From JBBRGK01 sp036741355 (lineage in GTDB: Bacteria > Chloroflexota > Dehalococcoidia > CAUJGQ01), in NCBI GenBank assembly GCA_036741355.1, contig DAINSK010000014.1:1-64000 (forward strand): a DNA stretch of 64,000 nt. The letters run 5' to 3'. The notes under the pieces are model-generated. The model did no database searches, had not been told where the DNA came from, and was given only the letters and a program-made list of their open reading frames with translations. The position numbers and the translations under genes are program-made. Positions 26,335 through 35,928 of this stretch are shown here, piece by piece. How positions within the stretch are numbered: the stretch's first letter is position 1; each line of letters opens with the position of its first letter.

Positions 26335-26736
26335 ATGGGCACGTCTTGCCGCTTTCGTCACGTCTTCTCTCGCTGCGGCCAACCGAGCATCGGTTCCTGC
26401 CAGTATTGCGGGCTGGTGTTTTGTAGAGATCATGGGAATGTCGCGGATAACGAGCACATATGCGTTCGTGAGATTTGCCGGAACAAGCAAGTAGATCTCG
26501 CAGCCCACCTCGTATTTCGCGACCGCGCGATATTGCGCAACCGTCATAGCATGTGCGGAATAGAAGGATGTATGGAGGGCCGCTGGGGACAATGCTCAAA
26601 ATGCCATGGGTTGTACTGCGAGAAACACATAATCAACCGATCGGAGAAGGTGCGCCAGGGTATGGCCAGCTTCTCTCGACCTGCCTCGTTTTGCGACCAT
26701 TGCTTCACACGGCGGAAATTATGGTCCAAGCTGTGA
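26335..26736 (+). CDS. AN1-like tandem zinc-finger protein
   Basis: A 133-residue protein dominated by cysteine and histidine. Two repeats share C-x7-C-x2-C-x4-C-x2-H: Cys14, Cys22, Cys25, Cys30, His33, then Cys79, Cys87, Cys90, Cys95, His98. The first continues with His41-x-Cys43, giving a tail much like AN1 zinc fingers. A final Cys120-x2-Cys123 pair closes the protein. No other domain is seen. It lies 19 bp after the response regulator and 126 bp before the hybrid kinase on the same strand. A role in that signalling unit is plausible but only from position. Confidence 0.75.
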   Translation: MGTSCRFRHVFSRCGQPSIGSCQYCGLVFCRDHGNVADNEHICVREICRNKQVDLAAHLVFRDRAILRNRHSMCGIEGCMEGRWGQCSKCHGLYCEKHIINRSEKVRQGMASFSRPASFCDHCFTRRKLWSKL

Positions 26737-26862
26737 GCGCCGTGACGCACCTGCCCAAAACTCGATCCAGTCCAGGTCAGGCGGCGCGCTGATGATGATC
26801 GCCGCGGGAGAAAGATCCTGACCAGCAGTGCGAGCAAACGGCCCGATCGATCTGCGATATCG

Positions 26863-28827
26863 ATGTCACTCAGCGATATCCGCGTTTTCGCCCGCGCTGA
26901 CGCTTCACTGCTATTTGCCGCCCGCGCGGGCAAATTGCTTTCCTGCATCGCTGTTGACGTCGATCCCGCCGTGGATTGGGCGACGACCGGGTCGACATTG
27001 ACGGGTTCAACGATGCAGGCCGATCGGACCCTTGCCAACGCCCGCAGGCAAAATCGCCCTATGATCGTGCCCACGGGCGACCTTCCGGCAGTCACTTCGA
27101 CCGGCATACCGTTTGCGCAGCTCGACGTCAGCCCGTGGGCGACGGTGTTGTCGCTGGTCCCGGGGGGCGATTTCGAGGGTCTGCTGCTATTGCTTTCCGG
27201 AAAGCCAAGCTCTGCCGCGGACGCAGCAGCTCTGGCAGTGGCTGCTGCGCAGTTGGCGGGCCTGCTCCCGCGGGCTTACGCAGTCGCCGTCAGCGAACGC
27301 CGCGGCTCCGATGCGGTCCAGCCACGTGTGGCGCAAAAAGTTACCGGTTACGTGGCCGCCCCAATTGAGACCGACCATCCAACAGTGCCTGTTGAACGGT
27401 TGGACCACGAAGGCCTGAACCTGCTCCTGAGCGTGGTTCGCGACGGTCTGGTCGTGTGTGATGTCTCGGCGTCGGTTCTGGCGGCGAACCCTCCAGGTCG
27501 CGAACTGTTGAACCTCTTACAACCGGGACACCGCGAACTGCTTCAACATCCCCAGCTCTTGGCGATCCATCGGGCGGCAATCAACGGGTTGGAGCCTGAG
27601 GAAGAACTCGACGTCGAGAGCGATCCTCGGCGTTACGTCCGCGTGCGTGCGGCCTCCGAGCCCGTGCCGGATACCGTATTGATGACGCTGCGTGACGTCA
27701 CCGACGAGCGCTTGATCCATGAGCGCCTGCTGCAATCGGAGAAGATGGCGTCGATCGGTCAGCTAGTCTCCGGCGTCGCCCACGAACTCAACAACCCGCT
27801 GACCGGAATCATGGGTTTCGCGCAGTTACTGCTGATGCGAGACCTTCCAGACCAGGTGAAGCGAGAAGTGACGACCATCCACGAGGAGGCTCAACGCGCC
27901 TCTCGTATAGTGCAAAACCTCCTATCGTTCTCCCGACGGCGGCGCCCGGAGAAAGAGAGCGTGGACGTCAATTCGTTGATCGAGCGCGTGATGGAGCTGC
28001 GCCACTATGAACTGCGAGTTCACAACATTGAGCCCCGAATCGTGCTCGAGCCGGAACTCCGCCCCGTACTCGCCGATCCGCACCAGATCCAGCAGGTATT
28101 GCTCAACGTGATTGGTAACGCCGAGCAGGCAATCGCGGAGCACGGCGGTGGCACGATCACGTGCACGACGGCTTCGGAGGGGGAACGGGTTCGCATCGTG
28201 ATCGCCGACGACGGCGCGGGTATCGCGCAAGAGCACGTTCGTCGAGTCTTCGACCCATTCTTCACGACGAAACAGTTGGGTGAGGGGACGGGGCTTGGGC
28301 TAACTATTTCCTACGGCATCATCGAGGAGCATGGCGGCGACATCGCGTTGGAAAGCCAGCTAGGTCGAGGCACCACGGTGACGATCGACCTTCCCGTCGC
28401 CGGCGGCACCCAGCTGGCCGCGCCGGTCGAAGAGATAACGCCGCCCGCTTCGGCGCTCCAAAAGCACTCGATTCTCGTTATTGACGACGAGCCAAGTGTG
28501 CGCACCCTCCTTGCCACCGCGCTTAGCCAGGACGGCCACCAGGTTGAGACCGTGAGTGATGGCGCCCGCGGACTGGAGCGCCTCGTTGATCGGGACTTTG
28601 ACCTGATCATAACGGACGTAAAAATGCCCGGCGTCGACGGGGTCGAGTTTTATCGGCGCGTTAATAGGTGGAACCCTGCCGTCGCGAGCCGAATCATCTT
28701 TATGTCGGGTGATCTGGTGAGCCCCACCACGCGAAGTTTTCTCGACTCGGTGGACAACCCGTCACTCGCCAAGCCGTTTCGCCTCAGTGACATCAGGGAG
28801 CTTGTTGCCTCGATGCTGCCTCAATAG
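26863..28827 (+). CDS. Hybrid sensor histidine kinase with receiver domain
   Basis: Soluble-looking sensor kinase of 654 residues. An N-terminal region (about 1-150) of GAF-like character precedes a PAS domain (about 180-290), HisKA with phospho-acceptor His307 in GVAHELNNPL, HATPase (N box NVIGNAEQAI, G boxes DDGAGI and GEGTGLGL) and a C-terminal receiver with Asp585 in IITDVKMPG. There is no clear transmembrane helix, so it probably senses a cytoplasmic cue. The HELNNP form places it near NtrB-type kinases. It likely works with the response regulator at 25566. Confidence 0.93.
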   Translation: MSLSDIRVFARADASLLFAARAGKLLSCIAVDVDPAVDWATTGSTLTGSTMQADRTLANARRQNRPMIVPTGDLPAVTSTGIPFAQLDVSPWATVLSLVPGGDFEGLLLLLSGKPSSAADAAALAVAAAQLAGLLPRAYAVAVSERRGSDAVQPRVAQKVTGYVAAPIETDHPTVPVERLDHEGLNLLLSVVRDGLVVCDVSASVLAANPPGRELLNLLQPGHRELLQHPQLLAIHRAAINGLEPEEELDVESDPRRYVRVRAASEPVPDTVLMTLRDVTDERLIHERLLQSEKMASIGQLVSGVAHELNNPLTGIMGFAQLLLMRDLPDQVKREVTTIHEEAQRASRIVQNLLSFSRRRRPEKESVDVNSLIERVMELRHYELRVHNIEPRIVLEPELRPVLADPHQIQQVLLNVIGNAEQAIAEHGGGTITCTTASEGERVRIVIADDGAGIAQEHVRRVFDPFFTTKQLGEGTGLGLTISYGIIEEHGGDIALESQLGRGTTVTIDLPVAGGTQLAAPVEEITPPASALQKHSILVIDDEPSVRTLLATALSQDGHQVETVSDGARGLERLVDRDFDLIITDVKMPGVDGVEFYRRVNRWNPAVASRIIFMSGDLVSPTTRSFLDSVDNPSLAKPFRLSDIRELVASMLPQ

Positions 28828-28855
28828 GCTGCGTATGCGGCATCGCGCACCAGGG

Positions 28856-29809
28856 CTAACGTGCTCCACCGGTCACGCGAGACGCTCCGAGCGCCGATCG
28901 CAGGGCGTCTCCAGCCTCTCGAATCGCGTCATTTGCCTTGTCCAATACCTGAGACATGCCGAAAAAGCCGTGAATCATACCTGGGTAACGTGTACAGTCC
29001 GCGGACACGCCTGCCGCTTTCAAGCGCTCTGCATAGGCTTCGCCTTCGTCACGCAGAGGGTCGTACTCAGCAGTAATGACCAGTGCGGGCGGCAGGCCGC
29101 TGAGGCTCTCCGCCTGTAACGGAGACGCGTGGGGATGGCTACCCTCGGAAGGCTCGCTCAGGTAGTGCTTCCAGAACCAATCCATGCCCTGCCGCGTCAG
29201 GAAGTAACCTTCGGCGTTGTCCATGTACGACTGCGTGTCGAGATTGAAGTCGGTCACCGGATATACCAACAATTGGAACGCGATTCGCGGACTACCACGC
29301 TCTCTGGCCATAAGCGACACGACCGCGGCGAGGTTGCCGCCGGCGCTGTCACCCGCGACGGCGAGCCGGTCAGCGTTTCCGCCGAATCCGGCCGCGTTCT
29401 CGGACACCCACCTTGCCGCCGCGTATGCGTCATCCGTCGCTGCAGGGAATTTGTGCTCGGGCGCCAGGCGGTATTCCACCGAAACAACGATGCAGCCGCT
29501 CGCGTTGGCGAGGCTGCGACAGGTGCCGTCGTGGCTCTCGATGTTGCCAACAACCCAGCCGCCACCGTGAAAATAGACGACAACAGGAAACGGACCTGAA
29601 CCCTCCGGTGTGTAAGCGCGCAATGGAATCGGACCGGCCGGCCCAGGGGCTGCTAGATCCTGTATCTTCGCCACGGGCTCGACCGGAATAGCCGCACGCC
29701 GGGCCAGCATCTGTGCCCGCGCCTCGTCTGGTGTCAATGTATGGAGTGGAGCCATTCCCAAAGCCGTGAGCTGGTTGATGACGGCCTTCGCCTGTGGATC
29801 CAGCGGCAT
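28856..29809 (-). CDS. Alpha/beta hydrolase, hormone-sensitive lipase (HSL) family esterase
   Basis: Carboxylic ester hydrolase of 317 residues. The oxyanion-hole motif HGGGWVVGN and the nucleophile motif GDSAGGN are typical of HSL/bacterial family IV esterases. The acid and histidine are in EYDPLRDEGEAY and MIHGFFG. The N-terminus has a short cap region. There is no signal peptide, so it acts in the cytoplasm; its natural substrate is unknown. It is divergent from the CCA-type gene, separated by about 110 bp. Confidence 0.92.
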   Translation of the reverse strand: MPLDPQAKAVINQLTALGMAPLHTLTPDEARAQMLARRAAIPVEPVAKIQDLAAPGPAGPIPLRAYTPEGSGPFPVVVYFHGGGWVVGNIESHDGTCRSLANASGCIVVSVEYRLAPEHKFPAATDDAYAAARWVSENAAGFGGNADRLAVAGDSAGGNLAAVVSLMARERGSPRIAFQLLVYPVTDFNLDTQSYMDNAEGYFLTRQGMDWFWKHYLSEPSEGSHPHASPLQAESLSGLPPALVITAEYDPLRDEGEAYAERLKAAGVSADCTRYPGMIHGFFGMSQVLDKANDAIREAGDALRSALGASRVTGGAR

Positions 29810-29919
29810 CGTGTACCTCCCTCACCTGCGGTCGCCTCGAACGTAGACCGATGCAGCCTCGGAGTCAACGAACAGCGATGGCGCCGTGCGACCCGGGCCC
29901 CCGTGCTACGATCGCGCCG

Positions 29920-31206
29920 ATGGTCGACACGGACAATGTCACGGGTTTGCTGGAAGGTTTCGATCTCCGGCTATCAGAGCACGAGCGCGCGTTGCTCGAT
30001 CATGCCCGCGCGTGGTGCGACCACAATCGGGTGCCTCTCTACCTGGTCGGCGGCAGTGTGCGCGACCTGTTGCTCGGGCTGGCGCACCTGGACCTCGACC
30101 TCGCGGTGGAGGGCGACGCCGTGGCGCTTGCCACGGCGATTGCCGCTGCTCTGGTGGCTGAAGTGACGACCTACAGCCACTTTGGCACCGCGACCGTGAC
30201 CTACCGAGACCGGTCGGTCGACATTGCGCGCACACGCTCAGAACGTTACGCCTACCCCGGCACTCTGCCAATAGTTTCCCCGGCGCCGATTGAGGATGAC
30301 ATGGGGCGTCGCGACTTTACGGTCAATGCGCTGGCGCTCGGCATGGCAGGCGGTGCCGCGCGCCGGCTGATCGATCCCTTTGATGGACGTGCGGATCTGA
30401 AGGGTCGACTCATTCGCGTTTTGTACGGGGAGAGCTTCCGCGACGATCCAACCCGCATTTTGAGGATGGCGCGCTACACAGCCAGGCTGCAGTTTGAGGT
30501 CGACCCGGGTACACTCGCAGCCGGGAAAAAGGCGGCGACGTTTCTGTCAGTGCTCAGTCCCGCTCGCATAACGCACGAATTCGAGCGGATGTTTGCTGAG
30601 CCGCGTCCGGAGGACATTCTTCTTTTGTTGCGCGAATTGCATGCGCTCTCGCCCATCTATCCCGAGTTTCGACTCTCGGAGGGATTCGGCGAGAGCTTCC
30701 AACGGCTGCGGGCCGACGGAGGTACAGCTCCAGGAGTCTCCGAGTATCTGTGTGCGCTGGCAGCCCGCTGGGGGCGCCACGAAATACAGGGGCTTGCCAA
30801 CGCGCTCGAGCTGCGTCAGGAAGAGCGCGCGGCCCTGCTCGATCTTCGTGGCGCAGTTGCAGTCCTCCATGAACTCAGTTCCAAGCCACTCGACCCGGCA
30901 GCCGTCACGCATGCGTTGTCGCGTTTTCAGCCGGCCGCTGTACGAGGCGCCGGTGCGGCCGCGGGCGGGCTTACATCGCGAATCGTACGCCGCTTTGTTG
31001 ATGAGTGGCGTAACGTCGCTCCTCTCTTGCGGGGGGACGACGTGATTTCCATGGGAGTCCCAAAAGGTCCGCCCGTTGGCGAAGTCCTGAAGACCTTGCA
31101 GGCCGGGAGGCTTCGCGGCGAACTTCGGAACGAGGACGACGAACGCGCGCTGGTTCGCGCCTGGCTCGCAAAGAGCACTCGCACAGGGGACAGGAATGAA
31201 CGATGA
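29920..31206 (+). CDS. CCA tRNA nucleotidyltransferase/poly(A) polymerase family protein
   Basis: Class II nucleotidyltransferase of 428 residues expected to add or repair the 3' CCA of tRNAs. Motifs are VGGSVRDLLLG, the metal-binding DLDLAVEG, DMGRRDFTVNALALG, and the nucleotide-recognition segment DDPTRILRMARYTARLQF. The long C-terminal helical part has no HD motif. The ATG at 29920 is preferred because the open frame upstream overlaps the divergent esterase. Poly(A) polymerase activity is an alternative in this family. Its stop overlaps the next start (ATGA). Confidence 0.9.
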   Translation: MVDTDNVTGLLEGFDLRLSEHERALLDHARAWCDHNRVPLYLVGGSVRDLLLGLAHLDLDLAVEGDAVALATAIAAALVAEVTTYSHFGTATVTYRDRSVDIARTRSERYAYPGTLPIVSPAPIEDDMGRRDFTVNALALGMAGGAARRLIDPFDGRADLKGRLIRVLYGESFRDDPTRILRMARYTARLQFEVDPGTLAAGKKAATFLSVLSPARITHEFERMFAEPRPEDILLLLRELHALSPIYPEFRLSEGFGESFQRLRADGGTAPGVSEYLCALAARWGRHEIQGLANALELRQEERAALLDLRGAVAVLHELSSKPLDPAAVTHALSRFQPAAVRGAGAAAGGLTSRIVRRFVDEWRNVAPLLRGDDVISMGVPKGPPVGEVLKTLQAGRLRGELRNEDDERALVRAWLAKSTRTGDRNER

Positions 31207-31487
31207 GTGAAGAGCTCTGCGCAGTTTGTCGGGAGCCGCTGGACCATAACCGTGCGAACTGCCTGGACTGCGGCAACGACTTTCACCTGGCACTGCGAGT
31301 CGACGTGCCGGCGCGCGACTGCGGCGAGGCGTGGGTCGACGACGAGGTGCAAGCCGTCGTTTTCGGCTGCAACCTCTGCCTGGGCCGCACCGCTCAAGCG
31401 CCGAGCCCGCGCCGCCGCCGGCGCCATACAGGAGTTGGCGCCTCAGAGGTGGCGAGGGCGCGCAAACGTCCGCGTACCAAAAACTAA
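31203..31487 (+). CDS. Small zinc-ribbon protein, translationally coupled to the CCA enzyme
   Basis: A 94-residue protein with cysteine pairs at Cys6/Cys9, Cys20/Cys23 and Cys56/Cys59, plus Cys40, consistent with one or two zinc ribbons. A strongly basic tail follows (RRRRR and KRPRTK). Its start codon overlaps the upstream stop in ATGA, implying coupled synthesis and possibly a shared RNA-related task. No family is recognised. Confidence 0.7.
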   Translation: MSEELCAVCREPLDHNRANCLDCGNDFHLALRVDVPARDCGEAWVDDEVQAVVFGCNLCLGRTAQAPSPRRRRRHTGVGASEVARARKRPRTKN

Positions 31488-31503
31488 AAAGGAACGATCA
31501 CAA

Positions 31504-31794
31504 ATGCCCCGCAATCGCCGCCGCCCGCGCGGGCCAGCGTCTTACCATCCGCCGCAGGGTCCCACGCTGGCAGGACATCGCATCGCCCCGTCACGTGACT
31601 GGCGCTGGCGCACCTTTCCTGTGTATTTCACGTTTGGCGCGACACTCTTTTTAACGGCGTTTTTGTCGGCGCTCTCGACACCCCTCGCAAGCTGGCTGTG
31701 GATTATTGGGGCCGTCGTCTTCGCTTCCGCCCTCTCCCACCTCGTTTCAGTCTATTTTGTCGCTCCACGTCTCAAGCCACCCCGTGGCGGATGA
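31504..31794 (+). CDS. Small two-helix membrane protein
   Basis: A 96-residue protein with a basic, proline-rich N-terminus and two transmembrane segments (about 38-58 and 64-84). AAAAAGGA lies about 10 nt before the ATG at 31504. It is the last gene of the plus-strand group and converges with the GNAT gene with a single base between their stops. No function can be assigned. Confidence 0.65.
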   Translation: MPRNRRRPRGPASYHPPQGPTLAGHRIAPSRDWRWRTFPVYFTFGATLFLTAFLSALSTPLASWLWIIGAVVFASALSHLVSVYFVAPRLKPPRGG

Positions 31795-31795
31795 G

Positions 31796-32266
31796 TCATG
31801 GCGGGAGGTTACGGATCATGACACTAAACCCGTCTCGTCCGTGCTGCGAACGGAAGAGCGGCCGGTAGCCGACGCGCAGCCAGAAGTAGATTGCCAGCCC
31901 GTTGGTGATCGGAAAATATGCCGCCGATTCGTGGGCGCGACTCAGCGCCTCGAGTGTAAAAACGGCCTCTGAACCGAGCCCGCGGTCGCGGTAGGCCGGT
32001 GCAGTCGCAAGCTCGAAGATCGACAGCTTCCCACCCTCAGTCGTATATGAGAGCAAGCCGACTGGCAATCCGTCGACCGCAAACAGAGAAGGCGTTCCGC
32101 CGCTGCTACCGCCCAACCACTCTCTCAAAGACGGAGATTCGTGGCGCCCGCTTTCGCCGGGTCCGAATATCTCGGGCCAAGTCGAAGAGAACCAGGATTC
32201 GAGGCCGTCAGCGGATTCCGAGGCCGGCTGAACGGTCACCCTGAGCCCCGGTAGCGGTCCGAACAT
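31796..32266 (-). CDS. GNAT-family N-acetyltransferase
   Basis: A roughly 156-residue acyl-CoA-dependent acetyltransferase. The acetyl-CoA-binding motif A is visible as ELATAPAYRDRGLGSEAV, followed by a conserved ITNGLAIYFWLRVGYRPLF block near the C-terminus. Substrate unknown. The ATG at 32266 lies 17 bp after the DinG stop; the frame is open into the end of dinG, so a longer overlapping form is possible. It is last in the rsmA-ispE-PHP-dinG strand group. Confidence 0.78.
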   Translation of the reverse strand: MFGPLPGLRVTVQPASESADGLESWFSSTWPEIFGPGESGRHESPSLREWLGGSSGGTPSLFAVDGLPVGLLSYTTEGGKLSIFELATAPAYRDRGLGSEAVFTLEALSRAHESAAYFPITNGLAIYFWLRVGYRPLFRSQHGRDGFSVMIRNLPP

Positions 32267-32283
32267 TTCCGTTTGCGCGTCTC

Positions 32284-35136
32284 TTAAGCCTGGGGCGTTT
32301 TCAGCCATTGGCGGACTAGCGAAGACAGTTGCCCCAGCGGCGCCTCGGCGCTGCTGCAATCGGGCAGCGATTGCAAGAACGCGCGGCCGTATGCCTTGCT
32401 ACGCACGCGGCGGTCTAGCACCACCAGGACACCGCGGTCATTGCGATGACGGATCAGCCGCCCGAACCCCTGCTTGAAGCGAAGGACCGACTGTGGCAGG
32501 GCGAAGTCCTTGAACGGATCGGTAAACAGCTCGCTTCGAGCGGCGAATACCGGATCGCTCGGCACCGAAAAGGGCAGCTTTGCGATGATCAGAAGTGAAA
32601 GGGCCTCGCCGGCCACGTCCACTCCTTCCCAGAAGCTCGACGTACCCAGCAGCACCGTTTTACGATCGGTTCTCAGCGCTTCCAGAAGGTCATCGGGGGC
32701 TCCGTCTATGCCCTGGGCCATTACGCGTATCCCGTCCCCCGTTAGCCGCGCCTTGATCGCGTAGTAGGCCGTCCGCAAGGCGCTGTGAGAGGTGAACAGA
32801 ACGAGCGCACGCCCGGCGCTGGCGCGTACGAGATCTACGATCGCGGATTCCAGGGCCGGCTGGTAGTCGAGCCGGTTCGGTTCGGGCATGTCTTCTGGCA
32901 TGAGAACGAGCGCTGATCGCTTGTAATCGAATGGGGAACCGAGCGCCAGTTCGTCGACCTCTTCCAGGCCGAGACGGTTTCGGACGTACTTGAAGTTACC
33001 CGCCGTGCTGAGCGTTGCGCTGGTGAGGATAACGCTCGACTTCCTTCCGAAAAGGTAGCTTTCCAACACCTCACCGACGTTCAGCGGCGCCGAAGCAAGG
33101 CTCACCGTACCAAACTGCCGGTTGACCGTCAGCCAGGCGATGCGCTCCTCGTCGTGGCGCAGGATCACCGCATCAACGCCCTTGGTCAAACGAGCCAGGT
33201 CCAGCGATTGTGTCTGCAGCTGGGAGGCCAGGTTCTCGTGACCGGCGATGCCACTGCTGGTCTCACTCAACGCAACGAGCAGGCGGGACAGACCGTCATT
33301 GACCGCGTCAAGGGCAATCCGCAGATTGTCCCACGCGATTTCGACATGTTCCCACTCCGGCTGGGCACGCTTGCCGGCGGTGATCAAGAGGCGGTTATCG
33401 TAGTCGCCGCCCGATTCACCGTGCGTAGCCGCAAATGCATGCAGACGTCCGAATATTTCCGGAACACGTTCCCGGGCTCGGTCGACCTGGCCGGCCACCG
33501 CGTCCAACAAACCCCGGATGAATTTCTCCTGCTGGAGCGGGTCATCATCGGAGCGGAGAGCCAACCGGATGTCTGCGACAAGGCCATGCTCTCGTTCAGC
33601 CGTGCGATCATAGATGGCGGACAGGGCGTTGCGAAGCTCGGTCTGGCCCGTTCTAAAGCCGAACTGACTCGTTGCTTCGTCTTCGAGGTTATGTGCCTCG
33701 TCGACAATTATGCGATCGTACGTTGGCAGAACCCGACCACCCGCCGCGATATCGGACAACAGCAATGCGTGATTGACCACCACGAGGTGGGCGTTTTCGG
33801 CGCGTTTCCGCGCCCGCATCAACTGGCAGGAGCCGTTGCGCACGTAGTACGTCGGGCCCGCGAAACAGTTCACGTTTGCGGCCGACACCCGCGGCCACAA
33901 GTTCTCTTCATCACCGCGAAGATTGAGCTCAGATCGGTCGCCGGTCTCGGTCTTCAGCAACCAGAGCAGCAGCTTGGCGGCGAATCGCGCTTCGTCGCTG
34001 GTCAATAAGCTCTGGCGGCGAAACGTCGCGAACTTCTGCAAGCAGATGTAATTTCCGCGCCCCTTCAGCGGCACGGCGCGGAAATCGTGGAGGGCCTGCC
34101 GAATGTCTTCAGGGCCGCACGTTTCGAGCACGCGCAGCATGGCTGGCACGTCTTTGCCGATGATCTGCTCTTGCAGACTAATGGTGCTTGTAGACACGAC
34201 GACCCGTTCGTTATTGCGAAGCGCAAAGCAGGCGGCCGGCAACAGGTAGGCAAGGGACTTGCCAGTACCGGTTCCAGCTTCCACCAAAAGGTTCGTGTCC
34301 TGATTCAGCGCAACTGCGACCGCCTGCGCCATTTCTATTTGTTGAGGACGCTGCTCGAAGCCGTTGTAGACCGCAGGTTGGCGCTGAACTTCATCGAAAA
34401 TGCGGCCGACTTCTTCCGGCGATACTTCGACCCTGTCGGCAACAGGAGTCAGCGCGCGCATCACGGACTTGTCCGGGGCTCTCAGGTCGAGAACGATGCC
34501 GCTGTCAGGCCGCTCCGGAACTGGTCGAGGAGATGAGCGTTCAACGTCGCTGAAAAAGAATCGCAGCGGCCAAGACGAGTCCGCCGTAAGTTGGACGACC
34601 TCATTGAGGATCAGTGGGTCAATGTCGGCGGCGTGGTCCCGGAGCTTTCTGAAGACCTCCATTGCCGCTTCGGCGTCTCCAAGGGCGCGATGCTGAACCG
34701 GAAAGTCGACGCACAGCCTCCGCGTCAGCGCGCGAAGGCTGTACTCGGCGTCTCCTGGCGAAAGGAGCTCGGCTATCTCCGCTGTGTTGAACACGGGGCC
34801 GGTTGGCCGGATACCGTGCTTGGAGAGATATAACAGGTCGAAGGCGACGTGTTGGCCCACGATCGGATAGTTGCCGAGGAACGCCCGCAGCGCGCCAGAT
34901 ACGACGGCGAGCGGCGGTGCTGACTGTAGCTCTTCATCGTGGATCCCTGTCAGCGTTTGTATTCGGTACGAGAGCGTCCGTCCGGGATTTACGAGCGACT
35001 GGAAGCGCTCAGTGCGCCCGTCCGGGGCAAAGCGCACGGCGCCAATCTCTATAATCTCGTCTGTTTCCGGGTCGACTCCCGTCATTTCAAGGTCAAGGGA
35101 GACGAACCATTCCCAGGACGCGGGCTGGTTATTCAA
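32284..35136 (-). CDS. dinG: DinG-family helicase with N-terminal DEDD exonuclease domain
   Basis: A 950-residue fusion of a DnaQ-like 3'-5' exonuclease (about 1-170) and an XPD/DinG-type superfamily 2 helicase. The exonuclease has Exo I DLEMTGVDPETDEIIEIG, Exo II with Asp in QHVAFDLLYL and Exo III HRALGDAE, all apparently intact. The helicase has Walker A EAGTGTGKSLAYL, DEAHNLEDEA, and C-terminal SSFWEGVDVAGEA and GFGRLIRHRNDRGVL. Four cysteines for an Fe-S cluster are not evident, as in the Gram-positive form, where the protein acts mainly as an exonuclease. The fusion is typical of Gram-positive-type bacteria. Confidence 0.93.
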   Translation of the reverse strand: MNNQPASWEWFVSLDLEMTGVDPETDEIIEIGAVRFAPDGRTERFQSLVNPGRTLSYRIQTLTGIHDEELQSAPPLAVVSGALRAFLGNYPIVGQHVAFDLLYLSKHGIRPTGPVFNTAEIAELLSPGDAEYSLRALTRRLCVDFPVQHRALGDAEAAMEVFRKLRDHAADIDPLILNEVVQLTADSSWPLRFFFSDVERSSPRPVPERPDSGIVLDLRAPDKSVMRALTPVADRVEVSPEEVGRIFDEVQRQPAVYNGFEQRPQQIEMAQAVAVALNQDTNLLVEAGTGTGKSLAYLLPAACFALRNNERVVVSTSTISLQEQIIGKDVPAMLRVLETCGPEDIRQALHDFRAVPLKGRGNYICLQKFATFRRQSLLTSDEARFAAKLLLWLLKTETGDRSELNLRGDEENLWPRVSAANVNCFAGPTYYVRNGSCQLMRARKRAENAHLVVVNHALLLSDIAAGGRVLPTYDRIIVDEAHNLEDEATSQFGFRTGQTELRNALSAIYDRTAEREHGLVADIRLALRSDDDPLQQEKFIRGLLDAVAGQVDRARERVPEIFGRLHAFAATHGESGGDYDNRLLITAGKRAQPEWEHVEIAWDNLRIALDAVNDGLSRLLVALSETSSGIAGHENLASQLQTQSLDLARLTKGVDAVILRHDEERIAWLTVNRQFGTVSLASAPLNVGEVLESYLFGRKSSVILTSATLSTAGNFKYVRNRLGLEEVDELALGSPFDYKRSALVLMPEDMPEPNRLDYQPALESAIVDLVRASAGRALVLFTSHSALRTAYYAIKARLTGDGIRVMAQGIDGAPDDLLEALRTDRKTVLLGTSSFWEGVDVAGEALSLLIIAKLPFSVPSDPVFAARSELFTDPFKDFALPQSVLRFKQGFGRLIRHRNDRGVLVVLDRRVRSKAYGRAFLQSLPDCSSAEAPLGQLSSLVRQWLKTPQA

Positions 35137-35192
35137 ATAATACCGGCAATCTGGCAGCCCTTCAGCTGAAACTGTGCCGCTGATGCGGCGTG

Positions 35193-35912
35193 CTAACGGA
35201 TACTTTCGGGAGTCACGAATTCATCCAAAGTAAAGGGTCGAAGCTTTCCCTCGGGGAGGCCAAGACTCGCCTTGAATCGCCGGGCATGAAGCTCTTCCAG
35301 CATCTCCTCAACAGTGGTCAGGTTCTTCTCGAAAACCGTCGTGTAGATGCCCACGCCGCTGGTCGAATGCGCGTCGCTACCCCCTGTGCCCGGTTTTCCG
35401 ATGTAGTTAGCCACTTCCAATGCAAATCGATTCTCGCGGGCGGTGTTGGCGCCGTTGAGGACTTCGACGCCGTCGACGAGTTGGAATACTTCCAGTTTGG
35501 CCATATTCTCAACCGTCATCACCGGCGGCTCTTTCCCCGTGCGGCGAAAGGTAACCGGGTCAAACCAATGTCGGAAAGGGTGGGCCACGATCAGGAAGCC
35601 GCCGACTTTATCGAGCGCCTTCCGGAGCTCCGCGCAATGCCGGATACCGGGCAAGTATTCGGTCAACCCGATCGTTATCATGTGACCAAGGTCGGTCGAC
35701 ACCTCCATCCCGGGGCACACGAACATGCTGCTGTCTTCGCGAAATTTGGCCACCGTGTACCGGTCCCAGACGCGGTCGTGTTCGCTGACATTCACGCCTG
35801 TCATGCCGATGCGCTGGGATACCTCAATGAGCTCCGCCGGGGTGAGGGCACTGTCCGAGGCTCCGTTGGTAGTATGGCAGTGCATGTCGACGATTGTGCC
35901 CGTCATCCCCAC
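35193..35912 (-). CDS. PHP-domain metal-dependent hydrolase
   Basis: A 239-residue protein of the polymerase-and-histidinol-phosphatase fold, expected to be a phosphoesterase. Metal ligands appear in VDMHCHT near the N-terminus, VSEHDRV, PGMEVST, IVAHPFRHW and GGSDAHS. Substrate unknown; related stand-alone proteins include 5'-3' exonucleases and nucleotide phosphatases. It sits between dinG and ispE on the same strand, 16 bp after ispE. Confidence 0.87.
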   Translation of the reverse strand: MGMTGTIVDMHCHTTNGASDSALTPAELIEVSQRIGMTGVNVSEHDRVWDRYTVAKFREDSSMFVCPGMEVSTDLGHMITIGLTEYLPGIRHCAELRKALDKVGGFLIVAHPFRHWFDPVTFRRTGKEPPVMTVENMAKLEVFQLVDGVEVLNGANTARENRFALEVANYIGKPGTGGSDAHSTSGVGIYTTVFEKNLTTVEEMLEELHARRFKASLGLPEGKLRPFTLDEFVTPESIR

Positions 35913-35928
35913 CTCAGCAGCGCCGCGC

